Notes: a model not told the origin generated them from the sequence alone. A stretch of DNA of 64,000 nucleotides from JAAYYY01 sp964579295 (GCA_964579295.1 CAZOGK010000003.1:62001-126000), one strand, 5' to 3'. Numbered from the stretch's first letter, positions 27,376-36,975 are shown. Made by a program: numbers and translations.

Positions 27376-29918
27376 TGATGCCCTGGGCCGATTTATGGGC
27401 CGCGGTGCGCTGGTGGGCCGTGCTGGCGCTGCTCGGCGCTGCCGCCCTGCCGCTCGCCTTCACCGTGCTGCGCTGGCTGCCGGACCGGGGCTATGCCTTC
27501 GCCCGGCTCATTGGGCTCTTGCTTACCAGCTACCTCTTCTGGCTGCTCGGCAGCCTAGGCTTCCTGGCTAACGAAGCGGGCAGCATCCTCTTCGCCCTGC
27601 TGCTGGTAGCCGGGGTGAGTATTCTCGTCTACCAGCGCGGCGAGGGTGGCCTGCGGCGCTGGCTCGCCCAGCAGCGGCGCTACGTGCTGGCGGCCGAGCT
27701 GCTCTTTGCCGTGCTCTTCTTCCTTTGGGTGTGGGTGCGGGCCCAGAACCCGACTATCTTCGCCACCGAAAAGCCGATGGAGTTTGCCTTCCTCAACGCC
27801 GCCGGACGCAGCGCTTCCTTCCCGCCGGTCGATCCCTGGCTTTCCGGCTTCGGCATCAGCTACTACTATTTCGGCTACGTGATGGTGTCCGTACTGGCGC
27901 GGCTCGCCGCCGTGCCCGAAACCATCGCCTTCAACCTGGCGATTGCCTGGATTGTCGGCGCAACCGGGCTGGGAGCCTTTGGCCTCGTCTACAACCTCAT
28001 CGCCGCCGAGGCGCAGGGCCGTGCGCGGCGGTTGGCCCTGCTACTGGCGTTGGCCGCCGGCATCGCCCTCCCCCTTGCCGGCAATCTGGAGATCGGGCTG
28101 GAGCTGGCGCACGCCAACGGCATCGGCTCCGACCGCTTCTGGCAGTGGCTGGACATCCGCGATTTGAGCCCGCCGGCCGGCGCCCGTGAGACGGCCCGCT
28201 ACGAGACGAGCGAATGGTGGTGGTGGCGCTCTTCGCGTGTTATTAACGAGTACCATCTATCCGGGCGTCCCGAGCTGTCGCTGGAGCCAATCGCCGAGTA
28301 CCCTGCCTTTAGCTTCATTCTTGGCGATATGCACCCGCACGTTCTGGCCCTGCCCTTTGCCTTCCTCAGCCTCGCCGTCGCCCTCGTCTGGTGGCTGCGG
28401 CCTGCCGCCCCCGTCGCCGGCGGCGCCCCACTCTCACTGAGGCTGCGCCAGCTTGTGGCCCACTACGGCTGGCCTTTCTGGCTGCTGACCATCCTTATCC
28501 TGGGCGGCCTCAGCTTTCTCAACACGTGGGACGTGCTGATCCATCTTTTCGTCGTCGCCGGCGCAGCTACCCTGGCGCTGTGGCGCGATGAAGGGCGCTG
28601 GCATCACGCCTACTGGCGGCGGAGCCTGCTGCTCGGCGCCATGCTCGCCATTCCCGGTGTGCTGGCGTACCTGCCCTTTTATGTTGGCTTCCGCTCGCAG
28701 GCCGGCGCCCCCTACCTGCTGCCCATGCTGATGCTGCCCACACGCCTGCCGCATTTCCTGACCATCTTCGGCATGCCGCTGCTGGCGCTGCTCATCTTTG
28801 TGGCCGTGCTGCTCTGGCAGCGCCGGCCGGGCGCATGGCGGCCTGGCCTGCTGGCGCCCCTGACGCTCCTCGCCGTCCTCAGCGGCCTCATGTTGCTGTT
28901 GGGCTGGGTCGTGGCGGCCGTGCCAGAGGGCGCGGCGGCGGTCACCCAGCTGGCGGCCGAGCTAGGCCGTGAGCTGCCGCCGCGGCCGGCAGGGCTTGCC
29001 GCCGGCTGGGCACTCAGCGCTCTGTCGGTCATCCTGCCGGCGCTGATTTCGGCCCGCCTGTCGTCGCCGTGGCTGCTGTTGCTGCTGGCGACGCTGCTCG
29101 GCGTGGTCGTCATGCTCTGGCACAGCTTCTTCAGCCGCCGCGATGAGCCGCACTCTGCGCCGGCGGCCCTGCCCTTTGCGCTCCTACTGCTCGTTACCGG
29201 CTTGCTGCTGACCATTGGCCCGGAGTTTGTCTACCTGCGCGACGTTTTTGGACAGCGCCTTAACACCATTTTCAAGTTCTACTACCAGGCATGGGTTCTC
29301 TTCGGCGTGGCGGCGCTGTACGGCCTGGCCTATCTCTGGCAGCGGGCCCGGCTCGCCGGCGCGCTCGCCGCCGCGCTCTATGGCGCCCTCCTGCTCGTGG
29401 CGCTGACCTTTCCCATCTACGCCATCAGCTCGCGCGCGGGCGAATATGCCGGCCCACCGTCGCTCGACGGCATCGCCTACTACCCGGCCGGCGAGCAGGA
29501 AGCCATCCGCTGGCTGCGGGAGCAAGTGCCGGGCACGCCGGTAATCCTGGAAGCCGTACACCCGCAGGGCGGCCAGTATACGGAGTATGCGCGCGTGTCG
29601 GCCAGCACGGGGCTGCCTACCGTCGTCGGCTGGGTGGGCCATGAACACCAGTGGCGCGGCAGCACGCTAGAGACGAGCATACGCCAGCCGATTGTCGAGC
29701 GCATTTACACCAGCCGCGATTGGCCGGAGACGGCCGCAGCGCTGGATCGCTACGGCGTCTCCTACATTTACGTCGGCCCGCGCGAGATCGCTACCTACGG
29801 CGACGTGGCGCGCGACAAGTTCGCCGGGCGGCTGGAAGTTGCCTTTAGCAATGAGTCCGTTACCATTTACCGGTGGCTGCCTCCTGCCGGGGCCGGGCGC
29901 AGCTCTGGAGGAGGATAA
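27375..29918 (+). CDS. Chlor_Arch_YYY (DUF2298) membrane protein
   Basis: 847 residues starting at the ATG that overlaps the previous TGA; a second ATG follows immediately. It is a stand-alone copy of the YYY domain: SYYYFGYVMVSVLARL at about 162-177, LGDMHPHVLALPFAFLSLA, LNTWDVLIHLF and LNTIFKFYYQAWVLFG. About 16 membrane helices end in a C-terminal extracytoplasmic segment that repeats the SYIYVGPRE element found at the end of its upstream neighbour. It is therefore a paralogue of that neighbour's C-terminal half and may form a complex with it. Function is inferred to be GT-C glycosyl transfer. Confidence 0.85.
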   Translation: MMPWADLWAAVRWWAVLALLGAAALPLAFTVLRWLPDRGYAFARLIGLLLTSYLFWLLGSLGFLANEAGSILFALLLVAGVSILVYQRGEGGLRRWLAQQRRYVLAAELLFAVLFFLWVWVRAQNPTIFATEKPMEFAFLNAAGRSASFPPVDPWLSGFGISYYYFGYVMVSVLARLAAVPETIAFNLAIAWIVGATGLGAFGLVYNLIAAEAQGRARRLALLLALAAGIALPLAGNLEIGLELAHANGIGSDRFWQWLDIRDLSPPAGARETARYETSEWWWWRSSRVINEYHLSGRPELSLEPIAEYPAFSFILGDMHPHVLALPFAFLSLAVALVWWLRPAAPVAGGAPLSLRLRQLVAHYGWPFWLLTILILGGLSFLNTWDVLIHLFVVAGAATLALWRDEGRWHHAYWRRSLLLGAMLAIPGVLAYLPFYVGFRSQAGAPYLLPMLMLPTRLPHFLTIFGMPLLALLIFVAVLLWQRRPGAWRPGLLAPLTLLAVLSGLMLLLGWVVAAVPEGAAAVTQLAAELGRELPPRPAGLAAGWALSALSVILPALISARLSSPWLLLLLATLLGVVVMLWHSFFSRRDEPHSAPAALPFALLLLVTGLLLTIGPEFVYLRDVFGQRLNTIFKFYYQAWVLFGVAALYGLAYLWQRARLAGALAAALYGALLLVALTFPIYAISSRAGEYAGPPSLDGIAYYPAGEQEAIRWLREQVPGTPVILEAVHPQGGQYTEYARVSASTGLPTVVGWVGHEHQWRGSTLETSIRQPIVERIYTSRDWPETAAALDRYGVSYIYVGPREIATYGDVARDKFAGRLEVAFSNESVTIYRWLPPAGAGRSSGGG

Positions 29919-29956
29919 GCTTTGTCGACGATGCAGCCGGAGGGCAGGATAAGAGG

Positions 29957-31738
29957 ATGATCGAGAGCCAGATTGACGTGCGGCAGGCGGCCGAGCAACC
30001 GGCCGCGCCGCTGCTGCGGGTGTCGCTGGCGACACTTCTATTTCTCGTCGTCTTGCTGCTGGCGGCGCTGATGCGCTTATCTGATTTGAGTGCGCTCCCG
30101 CTCAGCCCGGCGGAAGCGGAGAATGTGCTCCCCGGCTGGTCATTCTGGAACGAGCCTGGGCGCGGCGACGGCGCGGCTCATTTGGCCAGCCCTGCCTATT
30201 TCGCCGTGGCTGCGCCGCTCCTCGCCCTCCTGGGCAGCAGCGGCGATATAGCCCCGGCTGACGCCCTTACCCGATTGGCTCCAGCCATTGCCGGGATGCT
30301 GGCTCTCCTGGTACTCTGGCTGGCGCGCCGGGAGCTGGGCCTGGTTACCATGCTGACAGTCTCGGCCCTGCTGGCTCTCTCGCCGCTGGCGGCGCTGGCG
30401 GCGCGCACGGCCGGCGGCGACAGCCTGGCGCTGCTGGCCCTGCTTGTCGTCTGCATCAGCCTGCTCCGTTATCGCCTCGGCGGCGGCGGCCGCTGGGCTC
30501 TGATTGCGGCGGCGGCGGTTGGCTTTGGTCTGACGACCAGCCCGCTCTTCTACAGCGGTCTGCTTGCCTTCTCTGCTGCCTGGCTCATACAGCGCCGCTT
30601 TGGGCCGGCCATCAGCGGCCCCGACGGGCAGACGCCCGACTGGCGCCGGCTCATGCTGGCGGCGGCTGTGCCCTTCCTGGCGACGGCGACTTTATTCCTC
30701 TGGCGGCCGGCCGGGCTCGGCGGCGCCGCGGCCATCCTCGGCGACTGGCTGCGGGCGTTTGCACTCCCTGGCGATCTGCTGACCCTGTGGCAGGCGCTTT
30801 TCCCACTGGCCCGCTATGAACTGGCGGCGCTCACGCTCGGCGCGGCTGCCCTTTTCTGGGCCATCTGGCGCGGCTATCCGCTGGCCCAGTTCTTTGTCTA
30901 CTGGTACGCGGCCGCTATCCTGCTGCTGCTGTTCCAGCCGGGCAGCGTCATGAATGCGCTGCTGGTGGCGCTGCCTGCCTACTTCCTCGTCGGCCAGTGG
31001 CTGCAGGAAGCGTTCTCGCGGCCGGCCGGCGAGGCTGCCTGGGCCGTCCTGGGCTTCGTCCTGCTGGTCGGGCTCGTCATTCACTTCAACGGCATTCGCT
31101 TCGTACGGCTGGTGACCGGGCAGCAGGATATCCGCGGTTATCTGCTGGTCATCGCCCTCGTATTGGTGCTGGCGGCAATTATGATTAACGTGGTGCGCGC
31201 CTGGGATGCGCGCGGCGCACTGCAGGGCACGCTCCTCGGCCTGCTGCTTCTCTTCGCTTTCTACGGCTGGGGCACGGCCTGGTGGCTGACCCACCACGCC
31301 GCCAACGACCCGCGCGCCGGACTACCGGGTCCGGCGACCGACAGCGACGTGCGCCTGCTGGTGTCGACGCTGTCGGAAATTTCCTACCAGACCCGCTCCG
31401 GGCCGGACAGCCTCTCGCTTATAGTGGCCGTCGATACGCCGGTGTTGCGCTGGTACCTGCGCCATTTCCGCGCCGTCCAGTTTGGCCAGACCGTCCCGCC
31501 GGAAACCACCACGACGGCAATCATCACGGCCGCCAGCGCCGCTGCGCCGCCGGTAGACGGCTATGCGGGCCTGAACCTGGGCCTGTTCAATACAGGCGTT
31601 ACCCGCGCCGAGCAGGCGGGCCAGAATGCGCTGGCCGAAGCCTTGCACTGGTGGCTCTTCCGCGAGTCGCCCACGCGCGTCGCCCAGGAAGAGGTCATTC
31701 TCTGGGTACGCCAGAGCGCCTTATCATGGAATCGCTGA
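29957..31738 (+). CDS. GT39/PMT-like polytopic membrane protein
   Basis: 593 residues from the ATG at 29957 (AGGATAAGAGG just upstream). About 12 membrane helices. The first outer loop LSPAEAENVLPGWSFWNE holds the Glu expected in GT-C enzymes, and residues ~70-110 (LAPAIAGMLALLVLWLARRELG) match the PMT_2-type second helix pair. A C-terminal periplasmic region of about 130 residues follows. It continues the glycosylation block and ends by overlapping the sigma-factor start. Confidence 0.78.
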   Translation: MIESQIDVRQAAEQPAAPLLRVSLATLLFLVVLLLAALMRLSDLSALPLSPAEAENVLPGWSFWNEPGRGDGAAHLASPAYFAVAAPLLALLGSSGDIAPADALTRLAPAIAGMLALLVLWLARRELGLVTMLTVSALLALSPLAALAARTAGGDSLALLALLVVCISLLRYRLGGGGRWALIAAAAVGFGLTTSPLFYSGLLAFSAAWLIQRRFGPAISGPDGQTPDWRRLMLAAAVPFLATATLFLWRPAGLGGAAAILGDWLRAFALPGDLLTLWQALFPLARYELAALTLGAAALFWAIWRGYPLAQFFVYWYAAAILLLLFQPGSVMNALLVALPAYFLVGQWLQEAFSRPAGEAAWAVLGFVLLVGLVIHFNGIRFVRLVTGQQDIRGYLLVIALVLVLAAIMINVVRAWDARGALQGTLLGLLLLFAFYGWGTAWWLTHHAANDPRAGLPGPATDSDVRLLVSTLSEISYQTRSGPDSLSLIVAVDTPVLRWYLRHFRAVQFGQTVPPETTTTAIITAASAAAPPVDGYAGLNLGLFNTGVTRAEQAGQNALAEALHWWLFRESPTRVAQEEVILWVRQSALSWNR

Positions 31739-32355
31739 TGGAGCTTGCCGAGCTACTCAGGGGCAACTGGCCCGAGCGCACCGCGGAGGCCGCCGCCGGC
31801 GTGCAGCCGGCCGAGCAGGCGCTCATTGCGCGCTGCCTGGCGGGCGAGGAAGCGGCCTACGCGCTACTCTACCAGCGCTATGCGGCCACCATCTACCGCC
31901 TCGTTTACAGCCTGCTGCAGCATCGCCAGGACGCCGAAGAAGTGCTCCAGGATAGCTTTGAATATGCCTTCCGCCGTCTCGAAGCCTACGACGAGCGGCG
32001 CGCCAGCTTCAAGACCTGGCTCTATCGCATTGCCGTTAGCCGCAGCCGCAACAAGCGGCGGCGGCGCTGGCTGCCAGCGCTGCCCCTCACCCAGGAGGCC
32101 GGCGAGCAGATTGCCGACCAATCGCGACCGCAGCCGGAGGAAGGGCTGGCGCTGAGCGAGCAGCAGCGAGCCGTCTGGAAGGCGCTGCAGGCGCTCTCGC
32201 CGCGGCTGCGCGAAACGGCCATTCTGCGCTACTACGACGAGCTAACCTACGTCGAAATCGGCCAGATACTCGGCATCCCTGCCAAGACGGCGCAGTCGCG
32301 TATGCGCCTTGCGCACAAACAGCTAAAGAGACTTCTGCACGAGGAGGAAGCGTGA
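31738..32355 (+). CDS. ECF-type RNA polymerase sigma factor
   Basis: 205 residues from the ATG overlapping the previous stop (TGATG); an ATG at 31726 is also in frame. Region 2 is clear (LLYQRYAATIYRLVYSLL, DAEEVLQDSFEYAFRRL, FKTWLYRIAVSRSRN), as is region 4 with its helix-turn-helix (LSPRLRETAILRYYDELTYVEIGQILGIPAKTAQSRMRLA). Region 3 is absent, as in extracytoplasmic-function sigmas. A zinc-finger anti-sigma is encoded two genes downstream, so it is probably held inactive at the membrane until an envelope signal. It may control the surrounding envelope genes, but its target promoters are not known. Confidence 0.93.
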   Translation: MELAELLRGNWPERTAEAAAGVQPAEQALIARCLAGEEAAYALLYQRYAATIYRLVYSLLQHRQDAEEVLQDSFEYAFRRLEAYDERRASFKTWLYRIAVSRSRNKRRRRWLPALPLTQEAGEQIADQSRPQPEEGLALSEQQRAVWKALQALSPRLRETAILRYYDELTYVEIGQILGIPAKTAQSRMRLAHKQLKRLLHEEEA

Positions 32356-32690
32356 ACGTAACCTATCTCGACGACTACCAGAGGCTGTCGCGGCAGACCT
32401 GGAGCCTGATCAAGACTGACCATGCGATTGTCTATCCCACGCTCGGCCTGGCGAATGAAGCCGGCGAAGTGGCCGGCAAGGTAAAAAAGATCTTCCGTGA
32501 CCGCCAGGGCGTGATTGGCGAGGACGACCGCGAAGCGCTCAAACAGGAACTCGGCGATGTGCTCTGGTACCTGGCGCAGATCTGCACCGAGCTGGACCTC
32601 ACCCTTTCGGAGGTCGCCTCGGCGAACCTGACCAAGCTGCTGTCACGCCAGGCGCGCGGCCGGCTGTATGGCGATGGGGACGACCGATGA
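32352..32690 (+). CDS. MazG-type nucleotide pyrophosphohydrolase
   Basis: 112 residues from a GTG overlapping the sigma stop (GTGA). It is an all-alpha NTP pyrophosphatase of the MazG/dUTPase-2 superfamily: the Mg-binding E-x-x-E in LANEAGEVAGKVKKIFRD and the second acidic pair in LKQELGDVLWYLAQICTEL. It hydrolyses NTPs or dNTPs to NMP and pyrophosphate. It overlaps both the sigma gene and the anti-sigma gene by four bases, a tight and unusual position. Confidence 0.9.
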   Translation: MNVTYLDDYQRLSRQTWSLIKTDHAIVYPTLGLANEAGEVAGKVKKIFRDRQGVIGEDDREALKQELGDVLWYLAQICTELDLTLSEVASANLTKLLSRQARGRLYGDGDDR

Positions 32691-33205
32691 GCTGCCAAAA
32701 TCCAGATCTGCGCCCACTGCTGGCTGATTTTGTGCTGGAGCTGCTGCCCGAGGAGCAGGAAAGACGGGTGGCAGCCCACCTTGCCCGCTGCGCGGCCTGC
32801 CGGGAAGCGCTCCAGCGCGAGCGAGAAGTCGGGCAGCAGGTGCGCCAGGCTATCGCCGCGGCGCCGGCGCTGCCCGCGGCGAGGCTGCACGCGCTGCTAC
32901 CTGCCCGGCCGCGCCGGCGCTGGTCCCAGGCGCTGTTGTGGCGGCCCGCAGCCGCATTGGCAGTGTTCCTCTTCCTCCTACTGGGCAGCCTGCAGCTCAA
33001 TCCGGCCGGCGGCGCTGCCCTGCCGCCCACCGCTTCCGCAACCGTCCTGTCTGCAACCGCCACCCACATCCCGACGACCGCGCCGGCCCGTGAAAGCATC
33101 GAACAGACGCCGGCGCTGGGCGGCGCGGCCGTTGGTCCCGCGCCGATACCCATTGCGGCCGTCAATGCCAATGCCACGCCAGCGCCGCTCGGCTGGAAAC
33201 GCTAG
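32687..33205 (+). CDS. Zinc-finger anti-sigma factor, membrane-anchored
   Basis: 172 residues. The N-terminal anti-sigma domain has the zinc motif HLARCAAC (about 33-40), with a Cys at position 3 and the ELLPEEQERRVAAHL helix. One TM segment (about 86-103) and a Thr/Pro/Ala-rich extracytoplasmic tail follow. It should bind the ECF sigma encoded at 31738 in the cytoplasm and sense an external signal. The start ATG overlaps the MazG stop (ATGA). Confidence 0.9.
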   Translation: MSCQNPDLRPLLADFVLELLPEEQERRVAAHLARCAACREALQREREVGQQVRQAIAAAPALPAARLHALLPARPRRRWSQALLWRPAAALAVFLFLLLGSLQLNPAGGAALPPTASATVLSATATHIPTTAPARESIEQTPALGGAAVGPAPIPIAAVNANATPAPLGWKR

Positions 33206-33231
33206 GCCGCCGTCTCCATAAGATAAGTACT

Positions 33232-36200
33232 ATGACAGAATTTACTGCCGCCACCGAAGAAATCCGCACCAGCCCCTTGTTGGGCCGCCTCCTCCTCCTC
33301 GATTGGGAGAAGCTGGCCTACCTCGCTATTATCGTCGTCGCCCTCGTCACGCGGCTCTGGTCGCTGGGCGACCGCGTGATGAGCCACGACGAGAGCCTGC
33401 ACACGCAATATTCATTGCAATACTACCGTGGCGAAGGTTACCGCCACACGCCGCTGATGCACGGGCCGTTCCTCTTCCACGTTACGGCCCTCGCCTACTG
33501 GCTGCTGGGTCCCAGTGATTTCACGTCGCGCCTACCGGTCGCCCTGCTGGGCGTGGTTCTGGTGGCCCTCCCCTACTTCCTGCGCCCCTGGCTCGGGCGC
33601 TACGGCGCCCTCGGGGTCAGCATTCTCTTCTTGATCTCGCCCTACCTGACCTACTACTCGCGCTACATCCGGCACGACATCTACGCCATTAGCTGGGCAT
33701 TCCTCATCGTCCTGGCAACCTGGTATTACCTGAGCCGCCGGCACGAGCGCTACCTCTGGCTCTTTGCCGCCGCCCTGGCGCTCTTGTTCTCTACGAAGGA
33801 AGTATCCTTTATCTACGTAGCCATCTTCGGCAGTTTCCTAGTAATGCGTCTGCTCGTACGTCTCTGGCAGGAGCGCTGGTTTCACGATGCGCTCGGCCAG
33901 CTGTGGCGACCGTTGCTGGTGCTGGCGCTCTCCCTCTTGCTGTTAGGGACGGGATTTGCCGGCCTCCGGCTGCAGGGGGGCGAAGCCGAGCCCACAGACC
34001 CGGCTACTGTGACGACCGAGGCCGGCCAGGGCTTCGCCGCCGATCCCGACGAGACCCCGGCGGCAGCAGCCGGGGGCGAGACAGCCGGCTTCCTGACCAA
34101 TCTTTTACATTGGCTGCAGGTCGCCGGAATGCTAGGCATCGGCCTGGCCGTCTTCCTCGGCGTGCAACAGCTCCGCCCGCAGCTCGACCGTTTCCCCGAG
34201 TTTGACCTGATTCTGCTGTACAGCACCCTGATATTGCCCATGGTCTCGCCATTCCTCATGGTCCTGGCCGGCATCAACCCCACCGACTACTCAATCACGC
34301 GCTGCGAGGTGGCCCCGGGAACTGCCATTCTGCGTTCCCTCTACATTCGCCTGGCCTGTCTGGCCAGCTCCAACATCGCCAGCATCGCCCTTTTCGTCGT
34401 TCTGACGCTAATCATTGCCGTCTTGGTGGGCCTCTGGTGGAACCGCCGTCGCTGGCTCATTGCCGCGGCCATCTTCCATGCTATCTTCTTCCTGCTCCAC
34501 ACCTCTGTTCTCACCAACCCACCGGGCTGGGCCAGCGGCGCCGTCGGCTCGCTTGGCTACTGGCTCGAGCAGCAGGAAGTCCAGCGCGGCAGCCAGCCCT
34601 GGTTCTACTACTTATTCGTCACGCCGTTTTACGAGTTCCTGCCGCTCATTCTCTCCATTCTTGCAGTCCGCCTGTGGGCGAGGATGCATCGCCTCGGGGA
34701 AGTTGTCAGCTACTGGGTGACGCTCATTCTGGTTACCCTGCTGTTCTATAGCTTAAGCCGCTGGCTGATCAACCGTCCCATCCTCGCCGAGGGCGGGGAG
34801 CCGGAGAACCTGATTGCCATCATCCTGGCGCTGAGCCTGTTCGGCGCCGGGGCCGCCTACTGGTTCCTGGTGCGCCAGCGCGTCGTGCGCGAGCGCTACG
34901 AGCTGGGACGAAACTGGCGTGGTCTTGTCGATCCCCAGGAGTTGGTTGGCTTTGTCCCGTCGCTCATCTGGTGGTCCCTGCTGACCTGGTTCGCTTACAC
35001 TTGGGCCGGCGAGAAGATGCCCTGGCTCAGCACCCACTTCGTCATCCCGGCTGCCCTTCTCGGCGGCTGGTATTTGCAGCAGCGTATCGCCGACCTGCCG
35101 CCGGGAACGCTGCGCTCGCGTTCCTTCTGGCTGTTTACCGGGCTCGTCGTCATCTTCCTGGGCACAGCTGTCTTCGCCCTACGGCCGCTGATTGTCGGCG
35201 ACTTCCGTCTTGGCGACCAGGGATTGGAGAGCCTGACCGGGCTCGGCGCCTTCCTCGGCGCGCTAACCGTGGCCGGACTCGCCTACTATCTCGTTCGCCT
35301 TACCGGGGCTGGCCTCGAGCGGCCCTTGCGCCGGCGCGCGTGGCTCTATGCGCCGCTGCTGCTCCTGGCCCTGCTGACGGTGCGTTTTACCTACATGGCA
35401 AACTGGCCCAACGCCGACCTGGCAACGGAGTACATGGTCTACGCCCATGCCGCACCCGCCGTCAAAGAAGCGGTTATGGAGCGCATCGACGATCTCAGCT
35501 TCCGCCTGCACGGCGACCGCTCAATGCGCGTGGCCTGGAGCGACGACGGCACCTGGCCGATGCAATGGTATTTGAAGGATTACCCTAACCGCGTCTATGT
35601 GGGCGCTACTCCGTCAGCCAGCATCACGGACTTTCCCGTCGTCGTCGCCGGCCAGCGTGATCTGGCGAACTTTGAGGCCTTCCTAGCTGGCGACGACTAT
35701 ATTGCCGAAGATTTCACCTTCCTCTGGTGGCCGATGGAGGAGTACCGCAAGATTAGCTGGAACGCGCTCTTTGGCCTACAGGACATACCTAATCCAGAGA
35801 CGGACAGCCGCTCAACCGGGCGCGGCATTCTCAGCGCAAACGTCCGCAAAGCGCTATGGGACATCTTTTTCCATCGGGACTATACGGCTTACGGCGAGAC
35901 TTTTGGCGGCAACTATAACCTGGGCAGCTGGCCACTACACTGGGAGTTGCGTCTTTATGTCAAGCGTGACGTCATCGCCAATCTCTGGGACTACGGCGCC
36001 ACCGCGCTGGCAGTCACGCCGCCCTTCGACCCCTATGCCGAGGGCGAGCTGCTGCTGACGCCGAACCTGGTCATTGGCAGCGGCGCCGGCGACGATCCCA
36101 ACCTGCTTGCGCCGCGCAACGTGGCCGTCGGGCCGGATGGCAACATCTACGTCCTCGATACCGGCAACCATCGCGTGGCCGTCTTTGACGAACAGGGACG

Positions 36201-36975
36201 GCAGCTAAACGCCTGGGGCGAGCAGGGTGGCGGGCAGGGCATGTTCAACGAACCCTGGGGCATTGCCGTGGACGAGGAGTACGTCTACGTCGCCGACACC
36301 TGGAATCATCGTATTCAGAAGTTCACGCTGGACGGCGACTTTGTGCTGAGCTTTGGACAACTAGGCATGCTCGCCGATGTGGGCGCAGACAGCGGCGGCT
36401 CCTTCTTCGGCCCTCGCTCGATCGCCCTGCTCTCCGAAGGCCGCCTGGCTATTACCGACACTGGCAACCACCGCATCCAGATCTTCGACCGCGACGGTAA
36501 CTTCCTGCGCATTACCGGCTCGCTGGGTCCGCAGCCGGGCCAGATGAACGAGCCGGTCGGGCTGGCCGTTGTCGATGGCGCCGTGCTGCTGGCCGATACG
36601 TGGAACGCGCGCATCCAGCGCTTCACCGAGGAGTTCGTGTCCATCCTGCAGTGGCCCATCGACGGCTGGGAAGGCGAATCGACCGATAACAAGCCGTACC
36701 TGGCGGCCGACCGGACCGGCAACATCTTCGTAACCGATCCGGAAAACCAGCGTGTGCTCATCTTTGACGGCAATGGCAACTACCTGGGCCGGTTTGGCCA
36801 GGAAGGGATGACCATCGACCGTTTTGCGCTACCCAACGGCATCGCCGTGGACGATGCCGGCAACGTCTATATTGCCGACGCGCGCAACAACCGCATCGTC
36901 CGTTATCCGCCGCCGCCGGTTGCCGGGCCTATTTTGCCTGCTGGCGATGCGGCGCCAGGAGATGGGCTGCCTTAG
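33232..36975 (+). CDS. Agl23-like (TIGR03663 family) membrane protein fused to NHL repeats
   Basis: 1247 residues. The N-terminal ~740 residues form a GT-C-like polytopic domain: SHDESLHTQYSLQYYRGEGYRHTPLMHGPFLFH holds the acidic and His residues of the first outer loop, and YYSRYIRHDIYAISW follows. This resembles the flippase-activity-associated Agl23 family of archaeal N-glycosylation. From ~955 to 1230 there are five to six NHL beta-propeller blades (GNIYVLDTGNHRVAVFD, YVYVADTWNHRIQKF, LAITDTGNHRIQIFD). The propeller is extracytoplasmic and may bind protein or glycan. It lies 26 bp after the anti-sigma gene. Confidence 0.85.
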   Translation: MTEFTAATEEIRTSPLLGRLLLLDWEKLAYLAIIVVALVTRLWSLGDRVMSHDESLHTQYSLQYYRGEGYRHTPLMHGPFLFHVTALAYWLLGPSDFTSRLPVALLGVVLVALPYFLRPWLGRYGALGVSILFLISPYLTYYSRYIRHDIYAISWAFLIVLATWYYLSRRHERYLWLFAAALALLFSTKEVSFIYVAIFGSFLVMRLLVRLWQERWFHDALGQLWRPLLVLALSLLLLGTGFAGLRLQGGEAEPTDPATVTTEAGQGFAADPDETPAAAAGGETAGFLTNLLHWLQVAGMLGIGLAVFLGVQQLRPQLDRFPEFDLILLYSTLILPMVSPFLMVLAGINPTDYSITRCEVAPGTAILRSLYIRLACLASSNIASIALFVVLTLIIAVLVGLWWNRRRWLIAAAIFHAIFFLLHTSVLTNPPGWASGAVGSLGYWLEQQEVQRGSQPWFYYLFVTPFYEFLPLILSILAVRLWARMHRLGEVVSYWVTLILVTLLFYSLSRWLINRPILAEGGEPENLIAIILALSLFGAGAAYWFLVRQRVVRERYELGRNWRGLVDPQELVGFVPSLIWWSLLTWFAYTWAGEKMPWLSTHFVIPAALLGGWYLQQRIADLPPGTLRSRSFWLFTGLVVIFLGTAVFALRPLIVGDFRLGDQGLESLTGLGAFLGALTVAGLAYYLVRLTGAGLERPLRRRAWLYAPLLLLALLTVRFTYMANWPNADLATEYMVYAHAAPAVKEAVMERIDDLSFRLHGDRSMRVAWSDDGTWPMQWYLKDYPNRVYVGATPSASITDFPVVVAGQRDLANFEAFLAGDDYIAEDFTFLWWPMEEYRKISWNALFGLQDIPNPETDSRSTGRGILSANVRKALWDIFFHRDYTAYGETFGGNYNLGSWPLHWELRLYVKRDVIANLWDYGATALAVTPPFDPYAEGELLLTPNLVIGSGAGDDPNLLAPRNVAVGPDGNIYVLDTGNHRVAVFDEQGRQLNAWGEQGGGQGMFNEPWGIAVDEEYVYVADTWNHRIQKFTLDGDFVLSFGQLGMLADVGADSGGSFFGPRSIALLSEGRLAITDTGNHRIQIFDRDGNFLRITGSLGPQPGQMNEPVGLAVVDGAVLLADTWNARIQRFTEEFVSILQWPIDGWEGESTDNKPYLAADRTGNIFVTDPENQRVLIFDGNGNYLGRFGQEGMTIDRFALPNGIAVDDAGNVYIADARNNRIVRYPPPPVAGPILPAGDAAPGDGLP

